A stretch of DNA of 64,000 nt, taken from Rheinheimera riviphila (lineage in GTDB: Bacteria; Pseudomonadota; Gammaproteobacteria; Enterobacterales; Alteromonadaceae). The stretch covers positions 124,001 to 188,000 of the forward strand of contig NZ_SACS01000004.1 in NCBI RefSeq assembly GCF_004005945.1, written 5' to 3'. The notes under the pieces were generated by a model that ran no database searches, was not told the origin of the DNA, and saw only the letters and a list, made by a program, of their open reading frames with translations. Below are positions 46,838 through 56,290 of this stretch, piece by piece. Position 1 is the first letter of the stretch. Each line of letters starts with the position of its first letter. The position numbers were made by a program, and so were the translations under genes.

Positions 46838-49816
46838 ATGCACAAGAATCTTCCAGTAAAGCTCTCCGCCATTGCGCTGGCGGTTGGCTTTTGTTTTGCT
46901 ACCCCAGCTTTTGCCGACAACTCTTCAGGTTCGGTTTATGGTCAGGCGAAAGCCGGCTCGACGGTAACCGTGGTCAGTGCTGATACCGGCCTGACACGTC
47001 AGGTGACTGTTGACAGCAGCGGTCGTTACCGTTTTGCTACTTTGCCGACCGGTAAATACAAAGTGACCAGCGATGGTCAGACCCGCGATATCACCGTTGC
47101 TATCGGTACCGGTTCAGCTGTTTCTTTTGATGATGGCAGTACTGAAGTCATTACCGTGACTGGTAACCGTATTTCGGCAATCGACGTCACTTCGGTGGAA
47201 TCGACCACTGTATTTACTGCTGATCAGCTGGAAATGTTACCGGTTGGCCGTAACCTGACCGCTGTTGCATTGTTAGCTCCTGGTACTGTTGCCGGTGATT
47301 CTGGTTTTGGTAATCTGGCGTCATTTGGTGGCGCGTCCGTTGCTGAAAACGGTTATTACCTGAACGGTTTTGATATTACCAACACCCGTACATTGACGGA
47401 ATTTGCTGCCCTGCCATTTGATGCGATTGCCCAGCAACAGGTCAAAACCGGTGGTTATGGTGCTGAATATGGCCGTTCTTTGGGCGGTGTAGTTAACGTT
47501 GTTAGTAAAAAAGGTACGAATAACTGGGAATTTGGTAGTTCACTTTATCTGAAGCCAAAATCATTGCGCGCGTCAGCTAAAGATTCATATTCTTATGACC
47601 CTGCGGTTAAAGCTTATCAGACCTTCCGTTCGTCGGACGATCGCGACAACCGCTCACTAGTGGTACAAGGTGGTGGTCCGCTGATCGAAGATACGTTGTT
47701 TATCTACGGGATGATCGAAGCGAATGATAACGAAGAAAACGATTATGACAATGGTAACAGCGGCCGCAATACCTTTAATGAAACTATGGATTCACCCATA
47801 GCGTTGTTGAAAATTGACTGGAATATCAATGAGCATCACATCGTTGAATTTACTGGTTTACGTAATAAAACTGAAGAAAATCGGATCGACTACATTAAAC
47901 CTGTCAACGAATCACATACCGGTTATCACGGTACAGTGACCAACGACCGGATTTTCCATAAGGGTGGTAATATTCTCATCGGTAAATATACCGGTATTAT
48001 CACTGACGAATTTAATATCTCGGCCACTGTTGGCTCGATTAAAAACGAAATTTATACCACACCAGACCGTTTAGACGGTTGGGAATGTCCACGGGTGTGG
48101 GACGGCCGGACCAACCCGTCCTTGGATTACAAAGGTTGCTGGAACCAACAACAGGCGACTCTTCGTGATACCACTTTTGGTCCGGATACCGATGAACGTT
48201 TGGCCTATCGGTTAGATGCTGAATATCGTTTAGGTGACCATACCATCCGTGCCGGTCTGGATTTGGATACCTGGACTTCAGGGAAAGCGGGTACCGTGTA
48301 TACCGGCGTTGGCCACAATAACTATTACTACCGCTATTACCGGGTGGGCGCTTCGGGTTCAACAGTCAATGGTGTGCGCTTAACGCCAGGCACTGAGTTT
48401 GTCCGGACCTGGGATGCCGGTTCTGGTTCTGCTGAATATGAAGTAGAACAAGAAGCTTTTTATATCGAAGATAGCTGGCAGATCACTGACAATGTGATGC
48501 TCTACGGCGGTTTACGTTCAGAAGGTTTCAGCAATACCAACGCCAGCGGCGAGAAGTTTGTCGAAGCGAAAAACAACGTGGCACCACGCTTAGGCTTCTC
48601 GTGGGATGTCAATGGCGATTCCAGTCAAAAAGTGTACGGTACTGTAGGCCGTTATTATATTCCGGTACCGGCAAATACCAACATTCGTGCTGCGGGTCTG
48701 GAGTGGTTTGACACCCGTTATTGGCTGTTTGATGGTCAGATGGATCCGAAAACCGGTGCGCCAGTGAAGTTAGGCACTGAAATTGGCTCCTTTACGGCAG
48801 CGCCGCGGGTCGCCGCCAATCCTGGTACCATCGCTGTGACCGACTTAAAACCAATGCACCAGGATGAATTAATTCTTGGTTACCAAACCGATTTAATCGA
48901 CGCCTGGAGCGGTGGTGTGAAGTTTGTCACCCGGAAAGTTCAGGACGGGATGGACGACTACTGTTCGCACCAACCGTTTATCGACTGGGCTGAAGATCAG
49001 GGTTATGACAACTTTGATTACCATAGCATGGCCGGTTGTATCATTATGAACCCAGGTCGTGATTTTAAGCTGATGGTAGATGTCAATGGCGACGGTAACC
49101 TGGTGGAGTCGGTTATTCCTAACAGCTATATGAAATTGCCAGAGTATGACCGTACTTACAATGCACTGGAATTCAGCGTCAGCCGTGATAAACAAGATGG
49201 CTGGTATCTGAACGCTTCTTATACCTTAGCGAAAAGTGAAGGTAACATTGAAGGTTACGTCAACTCGACGCTGGAACAAAATGATGCTGGTTTAACTCAG
49301 GACTTCGACCACGAGCGGTTCCAGACCAATACTGATGGTTATCTGCCAAACGATCGTCGCCATACCCTGAAAATTTACGGTGGTTATGATGTGACGGATG
49401 AAATTATGGTATCGGCCAACCTGAATATCGCTTCAGGCCGTCCGGTGAACTGTAACGGTTATGTACCATTAAGTGGTTTGGGGGTCGATGCGGCGGGCTT
49501 GAACAACTATGGTCCTTCCGCATTTTATTGCATGAATGCCCAAGGCGTCAGCCAACCGACCACCCGTGGTCAGGAAGGCCGTACACCATGGACCAAAGAC
49601 GTTGGTATGTCGGTTAGCTACATCCCGGAATGGGCTGATAATAAGCTGACGTTACAAGCCACTGTCTACAACTTGTTTAATACGCAGGAAGTGGTGAAAT
49701 ACAATGAAACAGGTGATTACGATCGTGCCGTTACTCGTCAGAACCTGAACTTCAAAACACCAACCGACTTCCAAACACCACGCAGTGTGGATTTGACAGT
49801 TCGTTACAACTTCTAA
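46838..49816 (+). CDS. Oar-like TonB-dependent outer-membrane receptor
   Basis: A 992-residue outer-membrane protein: signal peptide (1-26), a carboxypeptidase-regulatory-like beta-sandwich (about 30-95), a TonB-box-like EVITVTG (about 103-110), plug domain (about 115-230, with YYLNGFDITNTRTL and VKTGGYGAEYGRSLGGVVNVVSKKG) and a beta barrel ending VDLTVRYNF with a terminal aromatic. This architecture is that of Oar/OmpA-related receptors, thought to import peptides or large molecules. A loop has VDVNGDGNLVE, like a calcium-binding loop. It is flanked by its own upstream region and terminator, so monocistronic. Substrate not apparent. Confidence 0.9.
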   Translation: MHKNLPVKLSAIALAVGFCFATPAFADNSSGSVYGQAKAGSTVTVVSADTGLTRQVTVDSSGRYRFATLPTGKYKVTSDGQTRDITVAIGTGSAVSFDDGSTEVITVTGNRISAIDVTSVESTTVFTADQLEMLPVGRNLTAVALLAPGTVAGDSGFGNLASFGGASVAENGYYLNGFDITNTRTLTEFAALPFDAIAQQQVKTGGYGAEYGRSLGGVVNVVSKKGTNNWEFGSSLYLKPKSLRASAKDSYSYDPAVKAYQTFRSSDDRDNRSLVVQGGGPLIEDTLFIYGMIEANDNEENDYDNGNSGRNTFNETMDSPIALLKIDWNINEHHIVEFTGLRNKTEENRIDYIKPVNESHTGYHGTVTNDRIFHKGGNILIGKYTGIITDEFNISATVGSIKNEIYTTPDRLDGWECPRVWDGRTNPSLDYKGCWNQQQATLRDTTFGPDTDERLAYRLDAEYRLGDHTIRAGLDLDTWTSGKAGTVYTGVGHNNYYYRYYRVGASGSTVNGVRLTPGTEFVRTWDAGSGSAEYEVEQEAFYIEDSWQITDNVMLYGGLRSEGFSNTNASGEKFVEAKNNVAPRLGFSWDVNGDSSQKVYGTVGRYYIPVPANTNIRAAGLEWFDTRYWLFDGQMDPKTGAPVKLGTEIGSFTAAPRVAANPGTIAVTDLKPMHQDELILGYQTDLIDAWSGGVKFVTRKVQDGMDDYCSHQPFIDWAEDQGYDNFDYHSMAGCIIMNPGRDFKLMVDVNGDGNLVESVIPNSYMKLPEYDRTYNALEFSVSRDKQDGWYLNASYTLAKSEGNIEGYVNSTLEQNDAGLTQDFDHERFQTNTDGYLPNDRRHTLKIYGGYDVTDEIMVSANLNIASGRPVNCNGYVPLSGLGVDAAGLNNYGPSAFYCMNAQGVSQPTTRGQEGRTPWTKDVGMSVSYIPEWADNKLTLQATVYNLFNTQEVVKYNETGDYDRAVTRQNLNFKTPTDFQTPRSVDLTVRYNF

Positions 49817-49851
49817 GCAGCCTTGGTTAAAACCAACAATGATTAGAATCT

Positions 49852-49875
49852 AAGCCCTCTTCGGAGGGCTTTTTC
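49852..49875 (+). terminator. Rho-independent terminator after the receptor gene
   Basis: AAGCCCTC pairs with GAGGGCTT around TTCG and runs into TTTTC. Confidence 0.9.
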
Positions 49876-49949
49876 ATCTTAATGCAGCAGGAAGCAAGGG
49901 GTATTGCAGTCATGTGAGCGACAGCGGCTGTCGACTGCGATGGTAAAAA

Positions 49950-50993
49950 TTACTTCACACCAATTCCGGTCTGATACTCTTCTGCGGTAAGGGTACAATG
50001 CCGGTTTCTGCCGGCCTGCTTTGCCGCATATAAAGCCTGATCTGCCATTTTTACCACCTGCACCGGTTCGATCTGATTGACTGGGATCATCGATGCAATA
50101 CCAATCGATACTGTGACCACAGCGCCGCTGGTCGGTGTGACGTGTTGAATGGTTAAAGCTTCAACACCTAACCTGATTTTTTCGGCCAGAAAACAAGCGC
50201 CATCCAGTGCGGTGTTTGGCAACACCAGACAAAACTCTTCCCCGCCATACCGGGCGGCCAGATCGCCAGGCCTGGTACTACTGTGCTGAATGACTTTCGC
50301 CACTTTTTGCAGCGCCCAGTCACCTTCAACATGACCAAAAGTATCATTAAAGACTTTAAAAAAGTCGACATCGATCATCAGCAGCGACAGTGGCAACTGA
50401 TCTCTGATGGCTTTTTTCCATTCAATTTCCAGATGTTCATCAAAATGGCGCCGGTTTGATAAACCTGTCAGGCTGTCGGAGCGCATCAATCGTTCCAGCG
50501 CCAGATTACTGGCCTGCAACTGTTGTTGACTGTTTCTGAGCGCCCGGTTGATTTCATCCCGTTGGCGCAGGGCGATATAAGCTTTGGAGTGATATTTGAT
50601 CCGCGCGACCAATTCCAGTGCATCCGGTAATTTCACCAGATAGTCATTGGCGCCCATTTCAAACGCCATACTTTTGACTTTGGCGTCGTCTTTGGCCGAC
50701 AACACAATAATCGGGATCTCGCGCAAGCTGTCATGTGCACGATACTGTTTTACCAAATCCAGACCATCCACGCCTGGCATAATCAGATCCTGCAAAATCA
50801 CTGTTGGCTTGATGGTCAGTGCTGCGTCCAGTGCCTTGTCCGGATCGGAACAAAAGTGAAAATCGATGCCTTCTTCCGGCAGCAAGATCCGGCGAATAAC
50901 TTCGCCGACCAACGCCTGATCATCAATTAACAGGACCATGGCATTCTGGCTATAGTCGAGAAAAGAGGGTGGGGATAAGTGATCCGTTGGCAA
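49950..50993 (-). CDS. wspR: WspR-type response regulator diguanylate cyclase
   Basis: Output of the Wsp pathway: phosphorylation of the receiver domain activates cyclic di-GMP synthesis. The 347-residue protein has a receiver domain (about 18-138) with acidic pair Asp24-Asp25, phosphoacceptor Asp69 in LQDLIMP and Lys121, a coiled linker (about 145-172) and a GGDEF domain (about 172-340) with active GGEEF (250-254) and an RxxD I-site (RPGD 241-244). It is last in the wsp operon, 29 bases after wspF. Start at 50993 or at Met19 are both possible. Confidence 0.92.
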   Translation of the reverse strand: MPTDHLSPPSFLDYSQNAMVLLIDDQALVGEVIRRILLPEEGIDFHFCSDPDKALDAALTIKPTVILQDLIMPGVDGLDLVKQYRAHDSLREIPIIVLSAKDDAKVKSMAFEMGANDYLVKLPDALELVARIKYHSKAYIALRQRDEINRALRNSQQQLQASNLALERLMRSDSLTGLSNRRHFDEHLEIEWKKAIRDQLPLSLLMIDVDFFKVFNDTFGHVEGDWALQKVAKVIQHSSTRPGDLAARYGGEEFCLVLPNTALDGACFLAEKIRLGVEALTIQHVTPTSGAVVTVSIGIASMIPVNQIEPVQVVKMADQALYAAKQAGRNRHCTLTAEEYQTGIGVK

Positions 50994-51022
50994 AATTGAA
51001 TCCTTCTTAAGTTAATCAAATA

Positions 51023-51979
51023 TCAGCACAATTTGATCAGTCGCTCAGCGATGCGATCAAGGGGTAATACTTCAGTCACCGCATTTAAATGCACGGCCGC
51101 TTTGGGCATCCCATAAACAGCGCTGCTGGCCTGGTCTTGCGCAATGGTAAACCAGCCTTTATCTTTCATTTTTTTTAAGCCGGTGGCGCCATCAAATCCC
51201 ATGCCGGTTAACAAAATGCCGATGGCAGTGCCAGACCAGTTGCACACCAGACTCTCAAAGAACACGTCAATTGAAGGTTTAAACAGGCTAGGTGATGGCG
51301 TGTCGGAATAGTAAAACTCGCCTTGTGCTGATAAATGCAGATGTTGATCGGCAGCTGCCAGATAAACAGTGCCGGATTTCAGCAGTTCGCCGGCGGTTGC
51401 TAACTGTACCTTCATTGATGCCTCTTGCCCGAGCCAGCTGGCCATCCCTGAGCTGAACTTACCATCCAAGTGCTGAACTATCACTATAGCTGCTGGAAAA
51501 TCCGCTGGCAGGGCTTTGATCAATTCATTGAGGGACGCCGGACCGCCGGTTGAAGCGCCAATCGCGACGACGGTGAGCTGCTTGTCAGCGGCTACCTGGC
51601 GGATTTTTGGGGTGGTTGCCGGTTTCAGCAGTAGCAGTTGCTGCTGAATTTTACGTAACAGCAGTTCGGCGGTGGTTTGTTCATTCAGGGCGATGTAATC
51701 ATTGGCACCCAAGCCAAAAGCTTTAAATACCAGTTGGGTATGGTCGGTGCCATCGGTGGAAAACAGCACCAGTGGGCAATGAAAACTCTGGCGCAGCAGC
51801 ACAATGGATTCGGTTAAAAACAGCGGTTGTATTTCAACCAGCAGCAAATCGACCGGCATTTTTTTTTGCTGTAACAAGGCTTGCGCCGGATCGGCAACCA
51901 CCCAGCAGAGCTGATGTTTTGTTTGCAGCGCCTTGAGCAAGGCGGTCGATTCAACGGCGCCGATAATGCCAAGCTTCAT
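51023..51979 (-). CDS. wspF: WspF-type chemoreceptor glutamate methylesterase (CheB)
   Basis: Removes methyl groups from the receptor WspA, damping the pathway; loss of WspF in pseudomonads locks the system on. The 318-residue protein has an N-terminal receiver-like domain (1-118) and a CheB catalytic domain (about 133-318) with an intact Ser143-His170-Asp263 triad (GASTGGP, VQHLDG, GMGFDGATG). The receiver part is degenerate: the acidic pair is replaced (LGIIGAVE), Glu49 stands where the phosphoacceptor Asp is expected (LLLVEIQP), and the conserved Lys is missing. Its ATG overlaps the wspE stop. Confidence 0.9.
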   Translation of the reverse strand: MKLGIIGAVESTALLKALQTKHQLCWVVADPAQALLQQKKMPVDLLLVEIQPLFLTESIVLLRQSFHCPLVLFSTDGTDHTQLVFKAFGLGANDYIALNEQTTAELLLRKIQQQLLLLKPATTPKIRQVAADKQLTVVAIGASTGGPASLNELIKALPADFPAAIVIVQHLDGKFSSGMASWLGQEASMKVQLATAGELLKSGTVYLAAADQHLHLSAQGEFYYSDTPSPSLFKPSIDVFFESLVCNWSGTAIGILLTGMGFDGATGLKKMKDKGWFTIAQDQASSAVYGMPKAAVHLNAVTEVLPLDRIAERLIKLC

Positions 51980-54258
51980 AAACCGGATGCTCCTATTAGT
52001 CTGTGCACGGCTTCATATAATGATTCGTCATGAAAGCTTGATTTTGCCAGATAATAATCTGCCCCGGCATCCAAGCCCAATTGTTGATCCTCGGCCCGAT
52101 CTTTGTAGGAGACAATAATCACCGGCAGGTTATACAGCCTGGCGTCGGCCCGCACCAATTTGACCAATTCAATGCCATTCATCCGTGGCATATCGATGTC
52201 AGTCACCAATAAATCAAAGGCGCCTGAGCGCAGCATTGACCAGCCTTCCAGGCCATCAACGGCAACGGTGACCTGATAACCTTTACCGGTCAGCAGCTTA
52301 CGTTCAAGCTCCCGCACTGTTAACGAGTCATCCACCACCAGCACTTTTTTAACCGCAACGGCCGAGCTATGGTCTGTCAGGTGACCAATCTGGCCTTGTT
52401 TGAGTAAAGTATGAGCCGTGGTTAACAAGTCATCGGTATCCAGAATGAGCACCGGGGTGCCGTCAGACAAAATTGCGCCAGCAGCCACTGCTGATAAATG
52501 ACCCAATCTGGAGTCCATCGGCAGCACCACCAGACTTTGCTCGCCGATGAACCGTTCAATCGACAATGCTATTTTTTGGTCTCGATCCTGAAACAGCATC
52601 ACGCCCATCCCCAGTGGATCCGGTTGACCTTCTTTCAGGCCAAGCAACTGGGATAACAATAAAATACTGATGGCGTCACCATTCCACCAGAAATGCGGCC
52701 GACCTTCGACAATCACCAGCTGCTCTTTTGGCAGGCGCAGCATCTGTTCAATCCGGTGTAATGGCATGGCGTACATTTCGGTGCCGACTTCGAAAATGAC
52801 ACAACGCACGACCGAGACCGTGACCGGTAGTTTTAACTGAAAGGTACAACCTTGCCCAGGTCGGTTTTTTAGCGCAATCTGGCCGCCGAGTTGCGTGATC
52901 TCGTGCTGCACCACATCTAAACCAACTCCGCGGCCGGAAAGGGCACTGACTTGTCGCGCCAGACTAAAATCAGGTAAAAACAAAAAGGCCAGCAGCTCTT
53001 GTTCATCCATGGTGCGGACGGCTTCGGCGGTCGACAGCTGTTTCGCCAGAATGCGGTTTTTGATGTTTTCGAGATCAATGCCATTACCGTCATCACTCAG
53101 TTCAATCTGCAAAAAGCCGGCGGCATGGCGGGCCGTCAGTTGCAATGTAGCTGGTGCCGGTTTACCCGCCTGTAGGCGTTGCGCTGTGGACTCGATGCCA
53201 TGGTCCACTGCATTGCGCAGCAAATGCACGAGCGGCGCTTCCAGTCGTTCCAGAATATTCCGATCCACTGCTGTGTGGTGACCTTCAACCAAAAATTGCA
53301 CTTGTTTATCCAGTTGTGTGGCGAGTTCATAAACCAGCCTGGCTTTACCGGTCAGTAAGTCAGCAAAAGGCCGCATCCGGCAGGACAAGGCGGTGTCATA
53401 CATTTGCTGGTTCAGTAACATGGCATCCCAGCTCATGTGTTCATATTGCTGAATACTATGCTGAATTTGGTTTTGGGTCGTTTGCAGTACTTTGGTGAGC
53501 TCGGTCAGATTGTGAAATACATGGTCAGGTAGCTGATATTCCATCAGCATTTCACGTAATGACTCCAGCAGTTTTCGACCATGGAGCTGGGTCTTTTTGA
53601 CTCTGATCAGATCAGTCGAGAACTTCTGCGAATTTTTACTAACCACCAATGCACGGCTGGCTAAATCCAGCAATAAATCTAAGCGCTCGGCATTCACCCG
53701 CAAGGTGTGATTGCGATGTTCGGTGCTTTCCTTGTCGGAATGCGGCAAAGGCGGCGCTGCGACTGGTGTTGGCGGCAAAGCGGCGCTGGCTGGCTGCGGT
53801 TGTGGCGGTGAAGCCATTTCAGCTGCCGGTGCCTTTGATGCCGTTGACGCCGTTGCTGCTGTTGACAATAAAGGCTGCCCGACAGCGTATTGCCGGGCTA
53901 TTGCCGCCACCAGTTCAGCAAGTTCCGGTACCGGCTGGCCATTGGCGATCGCTAATAACATGGCCGAAGCTTGCATCAACAATTGGATATGCAGTGGCAA
54001 TAATTGACGCTGGCCGCGCATTGCTTCAACCAGCAGTTCTTCCATCACATGGGCAAGATCAACGGCCTGGTGGACGCCTACCAGCCGGGCAGCGCCTTTT
54101 AATGAGTGCGCGGCCCGCATGCAGGCTTCAAGTTGCTGCTTATCCTCCGGCTGTTGCAGTAGCTGAATTAACCCCAGATCCAGCGCCTGGGTTTGTGACT
54201 GCGCTTCCAGTAAAAATAATTCGAGCAGTGAGGCGTTCTGCAATTGGTCTTCGGTCAT
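51976..54258 (-). CDS. wspE: WspE-type hybrid histidine kinase (CheA-REC)
   Basis: Receives the WspA signal and phosphorylates WspR and, in known systems, WspF. The 760-residue protein has an HPt domain with His51 (AAHSLKGAARL), a Pro/Ala-rich linker (about 135-185), the dimerisation region, the kinase ATPase domain with HLLRNAVDHGIES, LSDDGNGID and SGRGVGLDVV, a CheW-like domain, and a C-terminal receiver with acidic pair in VLVVDDS, Asp687 and a conserved Lys. The start at 54258 overlaps the wspD stop (ATGA). Confidence 0.93.
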   Translation of the reverse strand: MTEDQLQNASLLELFLLEAQSQTQALDLGLIQLLQQPEDKQQLEACMRAAHSLKGAARLVGVHQAVDLAHVMEELLVEAMRGQRQLLPLHIQLLMQASAMLLAIANGQPVPELAELVAAIARQYAVGQPLLSTAATASTASKAPAAEMASPPQPQPASAALPPTPVAAPPLPHSDKESTEHRNHTLRVNAERLDLLLDLASRALVVSKNSQKFSTDLIRVKKTQLHGRKLLESLREMLMEYQLPDHVFHNLTELTKVLQTTQNQIQHSIQQYEHMSWDAMLLNQQMYDTALSCRMRPFADLLTGKARLVYELATQLDKQVQFLVEGHHTAVDRNILERLEAPLVHLLRNAVDHGIESTAQRLQAGKPAPATLQLTARHAAGFLQIELSDDGNGIDLENIKNRILAKQLSTAEAVRTMDEQELLAFLFLPDFSLARQVSALSGRGVGLDVVQHEITQLGGQIALKNRPGQGCTFQLKLPVTVSVVRCVIFEVGTEMYAMPLHRIEQMLRLPKEQLVIVEGRPHFWWNGDAISILLLSQLLGLKEGQPDPLGMGVMLFQDRDQKIALSIERFIGEQSLVVLPMDSRLGHLSAVAAGAILSDGTPVLILDTDDLLTTAHTLLKQGQIGHLTDHSSAVAVKKVLVVDDSLTVRELERKLLTGKGYQVTVAVDGLEGWSMLRSGAFDLLVTDIDMPRMNGIELVKLVRADARLYNLPVIIVSYKDRAEDQQLGLDAGADYYLAKSSFHDESLYEAVHRLIGASGL

Positions 54259-54938
54259 TTCAGTTCCTTTAACAGCGCCTGATGTAACAGATCCGCATCC
54301 AGCAACGTCAGATTGAACCCTTGCCACTGGACGACCGTCAAAGTTATTTTTCCTAAAGTAGAACCAGATTTAAGCTGTACCGGCTCAGTGGGTGGCTGGG
54401 GCAGCCGGACCAAGCCATGGATCTGATCAACCGGTAACACCAAAGCCGCCGATTTATGCTGCACGATCAACATGCGCGGCCAGCTGGTGTTTTGCGCAGC
54501 GGTGATGCCCAACAGCCGGTGCAACGAAATACAGGGCACCAGCAAACCACGTACATTGCAGACCCCCAACAAAGCTTTATTTAATCGATGTGGCACAGCG
54601 CGGACTTTTTGCGGCTGGGTAATTTCTTGTAACACGGCACTGGCAATGCCAAACCATTGTTGATTAAGCCGGAACAGCAACCATTGTTGAGTTGCCGTGG
54701 TCTCTGTTTGCGCCTCGTTTGTTGCGCTCAAGGCCGTGGTATCGCTCAACAAGGCGGTGCTGTCGGTAGGCGCAAATTGATCGCGCAGCTGTGATGCCGC
54801 ATCGGCATAGACATCACAATTGCGGCAATGCACAACGGTCGCCAGTTTTTCGCAACTGCGATCGCCAAAAATACCAACCGACTTCCAGCAGGTGATCAAG
54901 GGTTCCTGGGGCAAATTTGTCGGGCTGTCAGGGGCCAT
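54255..54938 (-). CDS. wspD: WspD-type CheW-like coupling protein with Cys-rich N-terminus
   Basis: Coupling protein linking receptor and kinase. The 227-residue protein has an N-terminal extension with four cysteines (Cys17, Cys29, Cys38, Cys41 in the pattern C-x11-C-x8-C-x2-C, with HCRNC), a low-complexity linker rich in Thr and Ala, and a CheW domain (about 85-225). A similar Cys segment is known to me in pseudomonad WspD. It could bind a metal or act as a redox sensor; neither is established here. Two bases separate it from wspC. Confidence 0.88.
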   Translation of the reverse strand: MAPDSPTNLPQEPLITCWKSVGIFGDRSCEKLATVVHCRNCDVYADAASQLRDQFAPTDSTALLSDTTALSATNEAQTETTATQQWLLFRLNQQWFGIASAVLQEITQPQKVRAVPHRLNKALLGVCNVRGLLVPCISLHRLLGITAAQNTSWPRMLIVQHKSAALVLPVDQIHGLVRLPQPPTEPVQLKSGSTLGKITLTVVQWQGFNLTLLDADLLHQALLKELK

Positions 54939-54940
54939 GG

Positions 54941-56290
54941 TTAACCTCCACTCGTTGCCAGACGTTGTTCAATTAAGGCTGCCGCCGCCACGTCACCTTT
55001 GGCTTTGAGCAATCTGCTGAGCTGGGCGATGGTTCTGCTGTGCAACGGATCATAATACAGCGACTTGCGGTAATATTTTTCGGCGTTCGCGCTGTCGCGG
55101 TTGCTGTCATAGATCAATCCCCACCAATAAAACAACTCCGCAGAAGGCCCGGCTTGCTCGTAACCGGCGGCGCAACATTGCAATGCTTCGGCTAAAAATC
55201 CTTGATTGGCCAGTTGTTCTATTGTTGCCAGCATATTTGCAGCATTTGTAACCTTTGCTTGCTGGTTGTCGACTGTTTTGGTCGGGTCGTTGATTTTTAC
55301 CGCTGGTCGTTGGCTTTTTCCTGCGATGGCTTGCCTTGGTAGTGTTGACCCCGCTGCCGTTTTTACCGATCCCGGCATATTTTTACTGGCTACATTTTTG
55401 CTGGCTAAATTATTGCTGCCCAAGGTGCTGCCCAAGGGTTTGTTGTTAAGCAAAGTACTTTTTTTAGCGATGCTGGCTGGCGCTGGCGGCAGCTGGGTAT
55501 TGGCATAAGCAAAACACTCAGCTTTGGCCAAAGATTGCATGCCAGCCCGGCTAAATACGCCTGCTTCTGCCGGGCCGGAAAATAAATAGCCGGTCGATTT
55601 CAGCACCTGGCGTAATAAAGAGACAGCTTTAATTTGGGTGGCAGTATCAAAGTAAATCAACAGGTTGCGGCAAAAAATAAGGTCGTAGCTGGTGTTGCCT
55701 AATGCGCCGGCAGCAAACAAATTGCCATAGTTAAAGCGAACGAGGGCGCGAACCCCGGGTTTTAACTGATAACAACCTTTAGCGCTGCTGTCGAAATACC
55801 GGTCGCGCAAACCAGTGTCAGTCTCCCGGAATGAATTCTCCCGATACAGTCCAATTGCAGCTTGTTCCAGCACCTGCCGATTAATATCGATGGCATCAAT
55901 CACAAATTGTTGGGGCGCAACACCGGCGTTCAGCAAGTAGATCGCAATTGAATACGCTTCTTCCCCCGATGAACAGGGCAGGCTGAGGATCCGGATTGGG
56001 GTTGCCGGATCTGCGGATTTCAGTTGCTCTTTTAGCAGTTCAGCGACCAGTTCAGCCATCAGCGCAAATGATTTCGGGTAGCGGTAAAACCAGGTTTCCG
56101 GCACCATCATCGCTTCAACCAGCGACAGCCACAGATCCGTCGACTGTTGTACGCCTTGCAGATACTGCTCGGCGCTACATTGAAATTTCTGCATCTGCTG
56201 CTGCACCACGCGGTCCAGCATACTGCTGCCAACCGACTGAATATCGAAGCCGATCCTCTGATACAACAGCTGACTGATCAATTCATTCAT
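54941..56290 (-). CDS. wspC: WspC-type chemoreceptor methyltransferase (CheR) with TPRs
   Basis: Methylates WspA glutamates. The 449-residue protein has the CheR N-terminal helical domain (1-70), the SAM methyltransferase domain with ILSLPCSSGEEAYSIA, YDLIFCRNLLIYF and FSGPAEAGVF, a low-complexity linker (about 275-350, with repeated ASKN), and C-terminal TPR units (about 355-445) with YRKSLYYDP. Its ATG overlaps the wspB stop by eight bases. Confidence 0.92.
   Translation of the reverse strand: MNELISQLLYQRIGFDIQSVGSSMLDRVVQQQMQKFQCSAEQYLQGVQQSTDLWLSLVEAMMVPETWFYRYPKSFALMAELVAELLKEQLKSADPATPIRILSLPCSSGEEAYSIAIYLLNAGVAPQQFVIDAIDINRQVLEQAAIGLYRENSFRETDTGLRDRYFDSSAKGCYQLKPGVRALVRFNYGNLFAAGALGNTSYDLIFCRNLLIYFDTATQIKAVSLLRQVLKSTGYLFSGPAEAGVFSRAGMQSLAKAECFAYANTQLPPAPASIAKKSTLLNNKPLGSTLGSNNLASKNVASKNMPGSVKTAAGSTLPRQAIAGKSQRPAVKINDPTKTVDNQQAKVTNAANMLATIEQLANQGFLAEALQCCAAGYEQAGPSAELFYWWGLIYDSNRDSANAEKYYRKSLYYDPLHSRTIAQLSRLLKAKGDVAAAALIEQRLATSGG

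Noticed and set aside
49910-49940. Hairpin CGACAG/CTGTCG after wspR as an operon terminator
   Set aside because: Only six base pairs and no T tract on the minus strand.
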